Positions 17,160 to 26,227 of a stretch of 61,044 bases of DNA are shown piece after piece (the stretch's first letter is position 1; each line of letters opens with the position of its first letter). The position numbers and the translations under genes are program-made. A model generated the notes under the pieces. The model was not told the DNA's origin and searched no databases. It saw only the letters and a program-made list of their open reading frames with translations. The DNA is taken from the IMG/VR virus record IMGVR_UViG_3300036770_001422, positions 1 to 61,044 of that record; one strand, given 5' to 3'. This DNA is from a virus.

Positions 17160-18269
17160 TTAAAGCCCTGCCAGACGCTTGATTTCGATGACGTTATCAC
17201 GTCCTTCGAATTCTTCTTTAACTTCTTTCTTGGCAGATTTATCACCAGTAGCCTCAGTAATAACTGATTCAGTTAAAGTTGGCTTTTCAGCCTTCTTAAT
17301 TTCTGATCCAGTATTTAAAACTGCTGGTAGATACTTATCGAAAGCATTCTTCAATTTTGGTGTCTGAACGCTTTCTAAAAGGCTCTTCATTACCTTAGAT
17401 TTCTCTTCGTTTAATGGTGCTAGAAGTTCATCTAGTACTCTTTCACGTTGAGTTGATTCTTTAATAATGCGAACTTCCTTTTCTTTACTCTCCACTAATT
17501 TTTGTGCTTGCGCAACTTTATTAGTGGCTTCGGCTAATTGCTTTTCCTTTTGATGTAGTGTTGCGACTAACTTGCGAGTTTCAGCCTTCTCATTTAAATG
17601 AGTTACGCTAAATTCACCTGCAAATGCTTCGAACAACTTACGACCAAAATTGTTTTCTTTAGCCTGTTGAATGTCTTCCTTAAGTTGTGACATTTCACCT
17701 TTGAGATGATTGGTAACAATCTTATTGATTCTTGCCGCACTTTCAGCAACAAACTTCTGCTTAAGTGCTTCAAGTTTCTGACGACCTTCAGCAACCAATT
17801 TAACTTTTGCTTCAACAACTGCTTTCTTGTCTTGTGAGAATTCTTTAATCTCACGTGCCAATGCATGTACGATGAACTTTTCAAGTTTTTGTTGATTTTC
17901 CATCATTGCTTTACGGTCTGAACGTAGTTCTTTGATTTCTTCTGCTAACTTAGTTACCATAAAATCATTAAACTTAGTCGCATTTTCTTGCAATTTTAAC
18001 TTTGCTTTAACACGATCTTCGTTCATTGCTTGTCTCTCAGTGTGAAATTCAGAAATTTCAGTTGAAAGACTATCTGTTACCATCTTGTCAAGGGCTTCAA
18101 CCATCACACTTCTATCATGCTCATAACGTTGTGCAAACTCTTCTCGTAGTTCAGCACGTACTTGTTCACGGGCTTCATTGAGTTTGGTCTCCCATGCCTC
18201 ATTAAGAGACTGGGCAACATCCTCTTTGATTAGTCCGCTTTCAAGTAATGGTTTGATAGCATCTAGCAT
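17160..18269 (-). CDS. gp22: Prohead core scaffold gp22
   Basis: The protein has 369 residues, almost entirely charged alpha-helix and coiled coil (runs such as KLNEAREQVRAELREEF and KQLAEATNKVAQAQKLVESK). It contains the gp22-type segment FGRKLFEAFAGEF at about residues 208-220. It sits between gp21 and gp23, exactly as in T4. It should form the internal core of the prohead around which gp23 assembles and then be cut to small peptides by gp21; candidate (L/I)xE sites are frequent. The ribosome-binding site is AAGGGGAA before the ATG at 18269. It is longer than T4 gp22 (269 residues), mostly by extra coiled-coil repeats near the N-terminus. Confidence 0.92.
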   Translation of the reverse strand: MLDAIKPLLESGLIKEDVAQSLNEAWETKLNEAREQVRAELREEFAQRYEHDRSVMVEALDKMVTDSLSTEISEFHTERQAMNEDRVKAKLKLQENATKFNDFMVTKLAEEIKELRSDRKAMMENQQKLEKFIVHALAREIKEFSQDKKAVVEAKVKLVAEGRQKLEALKQKFVAESAARINKIVTNHLKGEMSQLKEDIQQAKENNFGRKLFEAFAGEFSVTHLNEKAETRKLVATLHQKEKQLAEATNKVAQAQKLVESKEKEVRIIKESTQRERVLDELLAPLNEEKSKVMKSLLESVQTPKLKNAFDKYLPAVLNTGSEIKKAEKPTLTESVITEATGDKSAKKEVKEEFEGRDNVIEIKRLAGL

Positions 18270-18281
18270 GCTGTGTTCCCC

Positions 18282-18917
18282 TTAATTGATTTTGAGATCC
18301 TTGATGAGGCGCATTACTTCCTCTTTTAGGTATCTCTCTACTTTTTTGTCACCTTTAGCGTCTTTTGCAATATCCAACAACTTATGACCATGACGCATAT
18401 TCATCATCCCTTCATAAATTGCTTTTGGATACGCATTAGGTGCGCTAGGTTGAGCGACAATATCCACTGTGATTATTTCGAAATCACTGACGCGGCCGTC
18501 CATGTCGTTTACATTACCTGATCCACGACTGGATACGCCGAGTTTGACCCCACTAGTGAGCATAGTTTTCACTAACTCTCCCATTGGTGTGGGTAAAATC
18601 TTTAATTTACCAAATCCGTTTGCACCGTCCATCCACATCTGAGTAATCATATGGGATACACGATCCAAGTTAATCTTTAGATCGTCTGGGTGATCTACTT
18701 CCCCTAACACTGAGTAGCCGGTTTGAATTTGTTCGTTCAAAGTATTGACTGCGTTCTCAATTTCAGAAACGGGGTAAACACGCTCATTTGCGTTTTTTAC
18801 CCCACCCTGAATGAAAATCCCCTTCATATATAGGGATTTTCCATTACTATCATCCGCAGATTCAACCACCATTCCTGCGCGGTCAAATGTTAGATGTTCT
18901 TTGAGATACAAAGCCAT
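18282..18917 (-). CDS. gp21: Prohead core protease gp21
   Basis: The protein has 211 residues, the usual size of the T4-type prohead protease (herpesvirus-assemblin-like serine protease fold). The catalytic histidine is H76 in LGEVDHPDD, and the serine is S129/S130 in GVKLGVSSRGSGNV. D152 in FEIITVDIVAQPSAPNAYP lies in the conserved C-terminal motif of the family. The enzyme is built into the prohead, cleaves gp22, gp23 and other core proteins at (L/I)xE sites and then digests itself. The start is supported by AAGGAA upstream. The genes on either side (core protein and gp22) are its substrates. Confidence 0.95.
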   Translation of the reverse strand: MALYLKEHLTFDRAGMVVESADDSNGKSLYMKGIFIQGGVKNANERVYPVSEIENAVNTLNEQIQTGYSVLGEVDHPDDLKINLDRVSHMITQMWMDGANGFGKLKILPTPMGELVKTMLTSGVKLGVSSRGSGNVNDMDGRVSDFEIITVDIVAQPSAPNAYPKAIYEGMMNMRHGHKLLDIAKDAKGDKKVERYLKEEVMRLIKDLKIN

Positions 18918-18931
18918 TTGTTCTCAGTTCC

Positions 18932-19765
18932 TTACTTTGCAACGATGCTCTTAGTATTTGCTCCGTTGTCGCCCTTCTTAGGAGCGGGAGCCTTACTTAA
19001 GTCTGCACCTTTGTGTCCTGGAGCATTTTTAAACTTACCTGCTCCTGGTACTTGTGTTTCACCCTTTGAATATGGGTTGCTTGGACCCTTAGGACTTGTT
19101 GGAACTGTTTCTGCTTGACCACTGAATTTCACTGGCTTGCTGTCCATTCCTGCTTGTCCGCTATTCTGTAACCCTGGGCTCTTTGTCTGAACGCCATTGT
19201 CACCGTGTGTAACACTTACTTTCTGAAGTTGTACTGCTTCCATCATTGCTTCTTCTTCGCCTTCAGCGTCAACAGCAACTTCTTCCTCTTCTTCACCGCC
19301 CATGTCTGCTTCGTCACCCATGTCATCGGCTTCACCGCCCATGATTTCTTCGAATTCAGCCATCAACTGATCTAATTTGTCCTCGATGCGAATGACAGCA
19401 TCTTCCATGCCTTCACCTTCTGCATCACCTTCATCGCCTAAATCTTCTTCACCGTCGGCTTCAAGGTCAAATACTTCTTCCTCTTCACCTTCTTCTTCGG
19501 TTACTCCTGATTCTTCAGCATTGATTTCGTCAAGTAGGTCACCAACTTGGCCAACCATCTCGCCTTCTTCCATTCCGTCTTCCATGCCTTCTTCGATAGC
19601 ATCTGCCTCATCTTCTTCGGCTTCTTCCATCATTTCTTCGTCCATGATAGACTCATAGATTTCACGTGACTTTTCAACCACGATTTCGTGAAATAATTCA
19701 CGTGCTTGCTCTTCGTTCTCATTGATAATAAGGTCAATGAGTGTTTCAAATTTTTTGTTATCCAT
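18932..19765 (-). CDS. Acidic prohead core protein (gp67/gp68 position)
   Basis: The protein has 277 residues. An N-terminal helical domain (FETLIDLIINENEEQARELF, then EIVVEKSREIYESIMDEEM) is followed by an extremely acidic middle (residues about 55-175, dominated by E, D, G and A) and a basic, Gly/Pro/Lys-rich tail (SKAPAPKKGDNG). In T4 two small prohead core proteins, gp67 (highly acidic) and gp68, lie between gp20 and gp21; this gene has that place and character, although it is much larger. The likely role is in the prohead core, with proteolysis by gp21 at maturation. AGGAGA precedes the start, and a weak late-type box lies at 19801-19810. Confidence 0.75.
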   Translation of the reverse strand: MDNKKFETLIDLIINENEEQARELFHEIVVEKSREIYESIMDEEMMEEAEEDEADAIEEGMEDGMEEGEMVGQVGDLLDEINAEESGVTEEEGEEEEVFDLEADGEEDLGDEGDAEGEGMEDAVIRIEDKLDQLMAEFEEIMGGEADDMGDEADMGGEEEEEVAVDAEGEEEAMMEAVQLQKVSVTHGDNGVQTKSPGLQNSGQAGMDSKPVKFSGQAETVPTSPKGPSNPYSKGETQVPGAGKFKNAPGHKGADLSKAPAPKKGDNGANTKSIVAK

Positions 19766-19800
19766 TATAAGTTTCTCCTGATAAGAATGGCTTTGTAGAG

Positions 19801-19810
19801 TTATTTAGTG
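19801..19810 (-). promoter_or_regulatory. Weak late-promoter-like box before acidic core protein
   Basis: CACTAAATAA on the minus strand lies 35 bases before the ATG at 19765 and just after the terminator hairpin at 19818-19848. This order, terminator then promoter, would reset transcription for the gp68/21/22/23 group. Confidence 0.45.
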
Positions 19811-19817
19811 GCTAGTC

Positions 19818-19848
19818 AAAAAAATAGCACATTAAGTGCTAATTTTTT
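19818..19848. terminator. Bidirectional terminator-like hairpin
   Basis: A six-base stem TAGCAC/GTGCTA with a five-base loop is flanked by seven A on one side and six T on the other, so on the minus strand the stem is followed by TTTTTTT. It would end transcripts of the gp20 and small core protein genes, which read leftwards. The A/T flanks can extend the stem around one bulge. Confidence 0.75.
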
Positions 19849-19873
19849 ACGTTTTTGAGGTTAAAGTGCGATT

Positions 19874-20107
19874 TTATACGCTAGGGGCGCCTTCTTCGTC
19901 TTGAGCCTTTGCCCCATATTGCTCTCTAACTTTCTTTAAATATTGTTTTTTCTCGTAATTTCTAACATCCATCATCTTACGTAACTTACGTATTTGCTTT
20001 AATGTTAGTTTAGTTTTACGTGAAGTTCTCCAGGTAGGCTTACTGTTATCTTGATTTACATCCTGATAACCTAGTATAGGAGCGTCAAACATTTCAAAAA
20101 GTTTCAT
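19874..20107 (-). CDS. Small basic protein between gp20 and the core genes
   Basis: The protein has 77 residues. It begins MKLFEMFDAPILGYQD and has a basic helical centre (KTKLTLKQIRKLRKMMDVRN, then YEKKQYLKKVREQYG). It lies directly downstream of the portal gene and upstream of the acidic core protein, the location of T4 gp67 and gp68, so a prohead core or portal-associated role is likely. Its charge is opposite to that of the acidic protein, which would allow the two to pair. There is no Shine-Dalgarno sequence; instead CATAAATAC lies exactly four bases before the ATG. The family looks conserved in marine T4-like phages, but I cannot name a function. Confidence 0.7.
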   Translation of the reverse strand: MKLFEMFDAPILGYQDVNQDNSKPTWRTSRKTKLTLKQIRKLRKMMDVRNYEKKQYLKKVREQYGAKAQDEEGAPSV

Positions 20108-20111
20108 AATA

Positions 20112-20120
20112 GTATTTATG
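20112..20120 (-). promoter_or_regulatory. Late-type box 4 bases before a start codon
   Basis: CATAAATAC on the minus strand is separated by TATT from the ATG at 20107. The TAA inside it is also the stop codon of gp20. See the finding on possible leaderless transcripts. Confidence 0.45.
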
Positions 20121-21909
20121 CTGGAGGTGCTGCTCCGCCGGGAGCAACTGGTGCTGCTGGTGCACCTAATTCAGGACCGCCTACTGGACCTGCAACATTT
20201 TCAGGACCCAATGCTGCCTCTTCTTCACCTGTTTCCAAATCGTCAGCAGTTTGTTCATCAGTTTCAATATCACTTGTAGATACACCAACGCTACGTAAAT
20301 CACTACCTTTTGGCTCTTCAGTAATATCTTTCTGATTTTCTTCACGCCATAGTTTTTCGTTTTTAGTAATTTCTTCTTCAGTTAATCCTAAAAATCTTTC
20401 TAGTGCAAATCGTTTACTGATATAGGGAAATGCTTCCATGCTAGCAAATGTGCTTACACGTGCTGTATCAAGTTCACTTTGACGATAGGCTGCAAAGTTT
20501 TGCGGTGGATTAAATGTAAGTTGGAACAACCCACTATCAATGTTGAATCCTCTCCAGCGCAAGAACAATTTAAATTCTTCATCCAATTTCATTGCCATGT
20601 AACTTTGTAAACGTTCGCAATATTGATTGAATCTAAATTCTTGAATCATAGCAGTACCAACACGACCGTCGCTTAATGGTGTTGTGTTATCGTCAGGACC
20701 AGTTGGTAGATATGAACTTGGAACACGCAAACCACGTGCTAGTCTGTTATTGAAATAACGTAAGTCATCAATCTCACCAAGATTCTGTCCACCAGGTAGA
20801 ACCTCTACAGAAGATCCTCGCCCATCCGCTGTAACAGGGAAGAAGTAATCTTCATTCATTGACAATGGATTATATGTGGCGTCTACAACAGACTGCCCAC
20901 CGTATACAGATGGGATTCTACGCTGATGGATTTCGTTCTTAATGCGTTCTACAAACGCCATAGCCATATGACTTGGCATGTTACCAACGTCAATCTTGAA
21001 CATTCTACGTTCAGGAGCACGTTGTACACGATAGATTAGAACCGCATCTTCAAGTAATTCTTTTTGTTTGTATACTTTAAATATATTTTCTAATACGCTT
21101 TGACCAAAAGGCCAAAATCTGTCTAGACCTTCCGTAAGACTTAGATGTAAAATATGTTTAGCGTCAATAGCACTTTCGCTTTGACCTAATGTAAATCTAC
21201 TACCACTTGTATTATATGGCATAGCAGGAACAGTATATGGTGTGTTGGTACCACCGCCCGTACCGCCAAGTCCTGTCGCAGGATTTGCGGCAAAGTCAGT
21301 ATTTGTCTTTTGTGCAACACTTAAGTTCTGTAAGTTAATGTTAATATCTTTTAATACATATTGCTCAGGCTTCTTACCTTCACTTTCGTTAACAATAACT
21401 TTGATAACTTTGACCATATCAACCCAGTATAACTTAAAGTTTTCTGGGTCACGAACAAATACCTGATCCCCATATTTGACAACATTTCTAAAGATTTTAA
21501 AAATGCGATTGTCAAATTCGTTTAACTTACACCATTGCTGTAATTGCTTTTGTAGTAATTCTACTTCATGTGGAGTAGGATCTTCTTTGAATTCAAAGTT
21601 AAACGGAGTTTTGTTATGTTCGTTCTTTTGTGTGCTAAACTCTGAAATGATATCTAAACATGCATTAATTTCAGCATCAACGTCCATCATTTCATATTGA
21701 TTATATCGTTCGATACGATTTGGGTGACCTGTATAGACTTCAGGAAGTCTACTCATGTAATTCTTATAACCAAATTCAGTATTATTCCAACCACCTGTTG
21801 GTTGTCCATTTTGTCCTGGACTGCCGTTCCATGCTCCGGCATTACTATTGCCACCGCTTATAGGGCTTGAAACACCACTTCTATTAAGAAACTTTCTTTT
21901 ATAAGTCAT
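20116..21909 (-). CDS. gp20: Portal vertex protein gp20
   Basis: The protein has 597 residues, close to T4 gp20 (524) with an added acidic and Pro/Ala-rich tail (the last about 80 residues, ending APVAPGGAAPPA). The portal core is plain: SRLPEVYTGHPNRIERYNQY, YEMMDVDAEINACLDIISEF, the RVQRAPERRMFKIDVGNMPS segment, and the crown region RGLRVPSSYLPTGPDD. The protein forms the dodecameric ring at one vertex that starts prohead assembly and conducts DNA in and out. CTAAATAC at 21932-21939 may be its late promoter. In T4 the gene before gp20 is the tube gene 19; here it is the tape measure, so gp18 and gp19 must lie elsewhere. Confidence 0.96.
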   Translation of the reverse strand: MTYKRKFLNRSGVSSPISGGNSNAGAWNGSPGQNGQPTGGWNNTEFGYKNYMSRLPEVYTGHPNRIERYNQYEMMDVDAEINACLDIISEFSTQKNEHNKTPFNFEFKEDPTPHEVELLQKQLQQWCKLNEFDNRIFKIFRNVVKYGDQVFVRDPENFKLYWVDMVKVIKVIVNESEGKKPEQYVLKDININLQNLSVAQKTNTDFAANPATGLGGTGGGTNTPYTVPAMPYNTSGSRFTLGQSESAIDAKHILHLSLTEGLDRFWPFGQSVLENIFKVYKQKELLEDAVLIYRVQRAPERRMFKIDVGNMPSHMAMAFVERIKNEIHQRRIPSVYGGQSVVDATYNPLSMNEDYFFPVTADGRGSSVEVLPGGQNLGEIDDLRYFNNRLARGLRVPSSYLPTGPDDNTTPLSDGRVGTAMIQEFRFNQYCERLQSYMAMKLDEEFKLFLRWRGFNIDSGLFQLTFNPPQNFAAYRQSELDTARVSTFASMEAFPYISKRFALERFLGLTEEEITKNEKLWREENQKDITEEPKGSDLRSVGVSTSDIETDEQTADDLETGEEEAALGPENVAGPVGGPELGAPAAPVAPGGAAPPA

Positions 21910-21931
21910 TGATTTTGGTTCAAATTATATA

Positions 21932-21939
21932 GTATTTAG
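21932..21939 (-). promoter_or_regulatory. Late-promoter box upstream of gp20
   Basis: CTAAATAC on the minus strand lies 22 bases before the ATG at 21909, in the 32-bp gap after the tape measure gene. Confidence 0.6.
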
Positions 21940-21941
21940 TG

Positions 21942-24900
21942 TTAGATTAATGAATGCTTCAATAACTTGCTAGATGTGTCATTACCATCACTTAATTGTG
22001 CAATAACTTGATCCAACTTACCAGCCATCATTGAATACATTTCCATATTGGCTGCTAGCATTTCCTTAGTAACATCACTACCTGTTTCCATTTTAGACCC
22101 AGTTGCTTCTGCTAAAACATCTTTACTTTCTGGGCTACCGGCTTGTGTCTTAGCCAATTTCATTAGGATACTTTCAGTATCTAATGGCGCTGTAATTTCT
22201 AACCCATGATGCTGTACTGGATATCCTGTTTCAGGTCCGTCAGCAATTAAACCACCTGAAGCCTGCATAACACGTTCGCCACCTGCCTGTTGTCCACCTG
22301 GCATTTTTGACGAATACATTGCTACTTTTTGCAATACTTCACCACCTAAGTATCCTTGTCCCGGTTTAATTGCTGTTCCTGCAATCTGACTTGTTGCTAA
22401 TAACTGTGCTTGTTCAGCACTCATGCCACCTTTAGAATCTATACCCAATTTGCCAGCCATGCTTGACTGACCTTTTTGCATATACCAAGCAACAACTTCA
22501 CTTGCAACATTGGGATCATTTACTAAATCAGGATTCTCAACTAACCGATCATCACCAAATATTGCTTTACTTGCGGCTGCATAATTATTCTTACCAGTTA
22601 ACTGTATGTAACCTCTACCTCTGAACTTCCAGCCATCACCTGGTTCAGAGTTGCCCATACCTTTACCTAACTTAGTACCTGACCCATAAACAGCCTCAGC
22701 CATTTTTTCAGGGCTAGACTTCATTTCATTGATTTCTTCGTCAGTCTTACCTGCGGTTGCTGATTTGAATATACTTCTTATACGTTCATTACTTGTCTTA
22801 CTATAGTTAAGATTTTCATTCGTTACTTTACCACCAGACTCTTTCATTACATTTCCTAAAACAGCATTAATGTAATTTTGATCTGTCATGCCTCTCTTTT
22901 TAAGAGCCTCTGCAATACCACCAAGATTTTCTTTAACATCTTGTTTCATTGGTGGAGGTGCTGATGGCATGCTAGGTGGCATACCACTCATAATTGGTTT
23001 GCCGTCGCTAGATGTTATAGGTTTGCCATCACCTGATACTACTCCACCTGACACAGGGGCTTGAGCAACTGCGCCGGCTGCGCTTGCATCTTTTAGTTGA
23101 CTCTTAATTTTACCAATATCTAATAATGCGCTACCTAATACCCCTTTTATTTGATCCTTAACTTCTTTGGTTGCATCTTCAGGGCTAACTTCATCTAATG
23201 TACCTTTGATAACACTATCAAATTTAGTAAAGTTAATTGTTAGATTGGCTAGTGATTTATTAGATATATCCAACATTTGTTGGAACTGTCTTAGACTATC
23301 ATTAACAGTTTTACCTGTTTCTTGTTGTGACTTACCTAAATCTTCTACAGATGTGCTTGCCTTAAATATATTCTTTTGCATTTCATCAAATATATCTTGG
23401 CTAGTTTTAACCTTTTCGTCACCTGTAACAGGTTTCTTCATTTGATCCTGAATACTCTTGCTAGAAATGCCAAATTGTTTCATCATCTCAGACATATTCT
23501 TGTCTGGAGTCATTATCTTAGCGATTCTCTCTTCTGCACCCTTTTGCACTTCTGCTAATCTTGCTTCAGGACTTGCAGCAGTTGCGGCAATCATGCCTGG
23601 AATCATAGAAGGTTGTTCTTTAGGTCCTGTAGACTTAACATCTTTTTCTTGTCCAAATGCCATTGCATTTGAACGTAGTCCTTGAGGATTTGCTTTTTCT
23701 GCTTGTTCCGCAGGAGTAAGTTTAGGTTCTACCTTAACTGCTTCCTTTACCTCAGGGGATTTAGGTTCTATAGTAGGTGTCTTTGCTTGTGCTGACGGTA
23801 TAATTACGCCAGTAACCTTATCTAATAATCCTTTAGCACCTCGTCCTAATGACGCTAATATGCCGGCTGATTCTACAACTGGATCAGGTTTTTTCTCTGC
23901 GACAGGTATTGGTTTTGCTTCGGCTGATTCGGGTTTCTTAACTTCTGCTGGTTTTTGATCTGCCTTTGCTTCTACTTTCTTTGCTGCCTCTGCTGTTTTT
24001 GCATCAGCCTTTTCTGACATTTGATTAATGCCACTGGCTGCAGCCTTACCAACTGTTTCACCGCCCTTACTACCTAACCATCCACCAACTGCGGCGCCTA
24101 TTACGCCACCTATTATAGTTCCTACAACAGGTACAGCAGAACCTAATGCGGCTCCAGCGGCTGCGCCTGCCCATGCTCCTCCGGCTGCGCCTGCGGCTGA
24201 GCCTACACCTCCGCCTACTGCTTCAGTTTTCTTTTCTTTGGCTTCTTTTTCTGTTATCTCGCCTGACTTACGTTGTGCTTCAATGTCTTGATATTCATCA
24301 TAAGCACCTTTTGCAGCCATGCCTACGCCAACAACTGCACCAATTGCAGGTGCAGCCTTAGCAACACTTGCCAATGGGGTTGCTAACTTAGCAAGAGTTC
24401 CTGCACTCTTAGCAGCCTCAGCACCTCCCTTGACAAATCTTCCTGTCTTAGGATCTCTTGCTCTTGGCGTTCCTTTACCTTTACCCTTGCCTTTACCGTC
24501 TCCACCGCCAACTTTATCTAATAGTCCGCCCATACCAGCGGCTGTAGCAAGTTTAGATAACGCCATTGTAGCCGCAACAACTGCGGCTGTCATACCTACT
24601 ACTGCTGCGCCGGCTGCTAATATATTTCCTCTGAATGGATTAATTGCACCAATAAATGCATCACTTAATCTACGTGCTTGTCTTTCTAAATCTTCCTTAG
24701 TAGCAGTAGCATCTACGACACCTTGACCTTCTTGACCCTCTTCTTTTTTGGCCTTTAATTCTTCTTCTTTAGCAGCCTTAGACTTGATCCAAGCGTCTTG
24801 TTCTTCTTTAGTTTTTAATTGTGCGAATTGTGCCGCACTTTGACGCATCTTATTATCAACACCAAATACGCCTTGAATGTCTTTACTTGACTGACCCAAT

Positions 24901-26204
24901 GCATAACCTGCTTCACCAAATGTTTTAGTGAATCTTTCTGCGGCTTGAGCCTGTGATCCCAATAATTGTGCAGTTTGATTTTGACCTTTATTCAACTTTT
25001 CATTCATGGCAGCAACGTCAATACCTGCTCTAGCAAGTTTAGCGTTGTTTTCAGTGTATACTGTTGCGCCTTCTGTTGAAATAGATTCCATTACTGCGGC
25101 TGCATTTGCGGCACTCATAGTGCTTACAGCCATTTTAGCAAATTCATCTTTGGCTGCTACTGTTTGTCTAATCTGTGCAGCCTGTGCTTCTAATTCTTTC
25201 TTACGTGCGGCATCAGTTTCGTTACGTGCTTGTTCTTCAAGACCCAAAGCCTTTTGATCCATTGCAAATTTATATGCATTAAAATTCTCGTTTGCATTTG
25301 CAATGTCTAGTGCTTCTTGTTGTTTCTTAACACTAACACCGGTTAATTCTGATAATACATTTAATTGATCAATATAAGCAAGTGATGCTTTTTGTAATTG
25401 TTCAGGACTCTTTCTTAATGATTGACCTGCTTCAGTCTGTTGTCTAATATACGTTGCTTGGGCTTCCATCAACTGTTCTTGTGACATACCCAATCTACGA
25501 TATTGTTTTAACGTTTCATCACCGACGGCCGTAAATTTACTAAATGTTTTAATACCTTCACTAGCAGAACCACCTAACCCAATTAAACTAGTACCTGCTT
25601 CTTTAGCATGTTTAGTAAAGATACCAATATTATGTGAGGTAAAGCCTGCTTGCTTACCTAACTCCATAATCTGTTCTGCATTCATTGATGCAGCACCGCC
25701 GATTTCCGCTAGGTCGTCATAGGCTTTTACCATAGCGTCAGTCTGTTTTAAAACTGCACCTGATAGTTTTCCTAATGCCTCAACAGTAAATCCTAATGCT
25801 TTACCTAAGGGTCCAAAATTACTTAATACGCCACCAATAGCAGAAGTTGTTGACTTGATTGCACCTTCATACTTCTGAAAACCACTGGTTGTATCTAATA
25901 ATGCCGATGCAAAACCTTTAACTGCTCCCTGAGCAGACTTCAATGCTTGACTATAGTTCTCCATAGCCTCAGCATTCTTTTGTCTTGCTTGCTTTTCTAT
26001 CTCAGAAAGTTTAGTATTACCTTCAATTGCGGCGCTATTTTTATTGACAGCGGCTGTGTTTTGATTAGCGGATTGGTTGGTCTTGCCCATAGCACCGGCA
26101 AGAATACCCATTTGTTCGGCTACGAACTTCATGTTTTGACTGATTTCGTTTGTAGCCTGACGTATAGAATCTACTGATTCGTTTAAATTATTTTCATCCG
26201 CCAT
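21942..26204 (-). CDS. Probable tail tape measure protein with C-terminal GH19 muralytic domain
   Basis: The protein has 1420 residues. The N-terminal 500 residues are long Ala/Gln-rich helices, followed by hydrophobic Ala/Gly segments at about 540-565 (AAGAAVVGMTAAVVAATMAL) and about 655-730 (glycine-zipper type, VPVVGTIIGGVIGAAVGGWL), then a charged linker. This is the layout of a tape measure protein, which sets tail length and is injected into the envelope. At about residues 1085-1300 there is a GH19 chitinase/lysozyme domain: NAVLGNVMKESGG (catalytic Glu in ESGG), NENLNYS, GDGWKFRGRGYIQLTGKNNY. Such domains cut peptidoglycan or chitin-like glycan. At about 0.15 nm per residue the chain could span roughly 200 nm at most. 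It is divergent from gp26. T4 gp29 has no such domain and is much shorter. Confidence 0.8.
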   Translation of the reverse strand: MADENNLNESVDSIRQATNEISQNMKFVAEQMGILAGAMGKTNQSANQNTAAVNKNSAAIEGNTKLSEIEKQARQKNAEAMENYSQALKSAQGAVKGFASALLDTTSGFQKYEGAIKSTTSAIGGVLSNFGPLGKALGFTVEALGKLSGAVLKQTDAMVKAYDDLAEIGGAASMNAEQIMELGKQAGFTSHNIGIFTKHAKEAGTSLIGLGGSASEGIKTFSKFTAVGDETLKQYRRLGMSQEQLMEAQATYIRQQTEAGQSLRKSPEQLQKASLAYIDQLNVLSELTGVSVKKQQEALDIANANENFNAYKFAMDQKALGLEEQARNETDAARKKELEAQAAQIRQTVAAKDEFAKMAVSTMSAANAAAVMESISTEGATVYTENNAKLARAGIDVAAMNEKLNKGQNQTAQLLGSQAQAAERFTKTFGEAGYALGQSSKDIQGVFGVDNKMRQSAAQFAQLKTKEEQDAWIKSKAAKEEELKAKKEEGQEGQGVVDATATKEDLERQARRLSDAFIGAINPFRGNILAAGAAVVGMTAAVVAATMALSKLATAAGMGGLLDKVGGGDGKGKGKGKGTPRARDPKTGRFVKGGAEAAKSAGTLAKLATPLASVAKAAPAIGAVVGVGMAAKGAYDEYQDIEAQRKSGEITEKEAKEKKTEAVGGGVGSAAGAAGGAWAGAAAGAALGSAVPVVGTIIGGVIGAAVGGWLGSKGGETVGKAAASGINQMSEKADAKTAEAAKKVEAKADQKPAEVKKPESAEAKPIPVAEKKPDPVVESAGILASLGRGAKGLLDKVTGVIIPSAQAKTPTIEPKSPEVKEAVKVEPKLTPAEQAEKANPQGLRSNAMAFGQEKDVKSTGPKEQPSMIPGMIAATAASPEARLAEVQKGAEERIAKIMTPDKNMSEMMKQFGISSKSIQDQMKKPVTGDEKVKTSQDIFDEMQKNIFKASTSVEDLGKSQQETGKTVNDSLRQFQQMLDISNKSLANLTINFTKFDSVIKGTLDEVSPEDATKEVKDQIKGVLGSALLDIGKIKSQLKDASAAGAVAQAPVSGGVVSGDGKPITSSDGKPIMSGMPPSMPSAPPPMKQDVKENLGGIAEALKKRGMTDQNYINAVLGNVMKESGGKVTNENLNYSKTSNERIRSIFKSATAGKTDEEINEMKSSPEKMAEAVYGSGTKLGKGMGNSEPGDGWKFRGRGYIQLTGKNNYAAASKAIFGDDRLVENPDLVNDPNVASEVVAWYMQKGQSSMAGKLGIDSKGGMSAEQAQLLATSQIAGTAIKPGQGYLGGEVLQKVAMYSSKMPGGQQAGGERVMQASGGLIADGPETGYPVQHHGLEITAPLDTESILMKLAKTQAGSPESKDVLAEATGSKMETGSDVTKEMLAANMEMYSMMAGKLDQVIAQLSDGNDTSSKLLKHSLI

Positions 26205-26213
26205 TTTTTATCC

Positions 26214-26222
26214 AATAAATAC
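26214..26222 (+). promoter_or_regulatory. Late-promoter box for gp26 operon
   Basis: AATAAATAC on the plus strand lies 52 bases before the ATG at 26275. It faces an identical box on the other strand (26228-26236) across five bases. Confidence 0.65.
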
Positions 26223-26227
26223 TTCTA

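Noticed and set aside
24028-24726. Long Ala/Pro-rich open frames on the plus strand opposite the tape measure
   Set aside because: They are antisense shadows of the Ala/Gly-rich part of the tape measure, without start signals.
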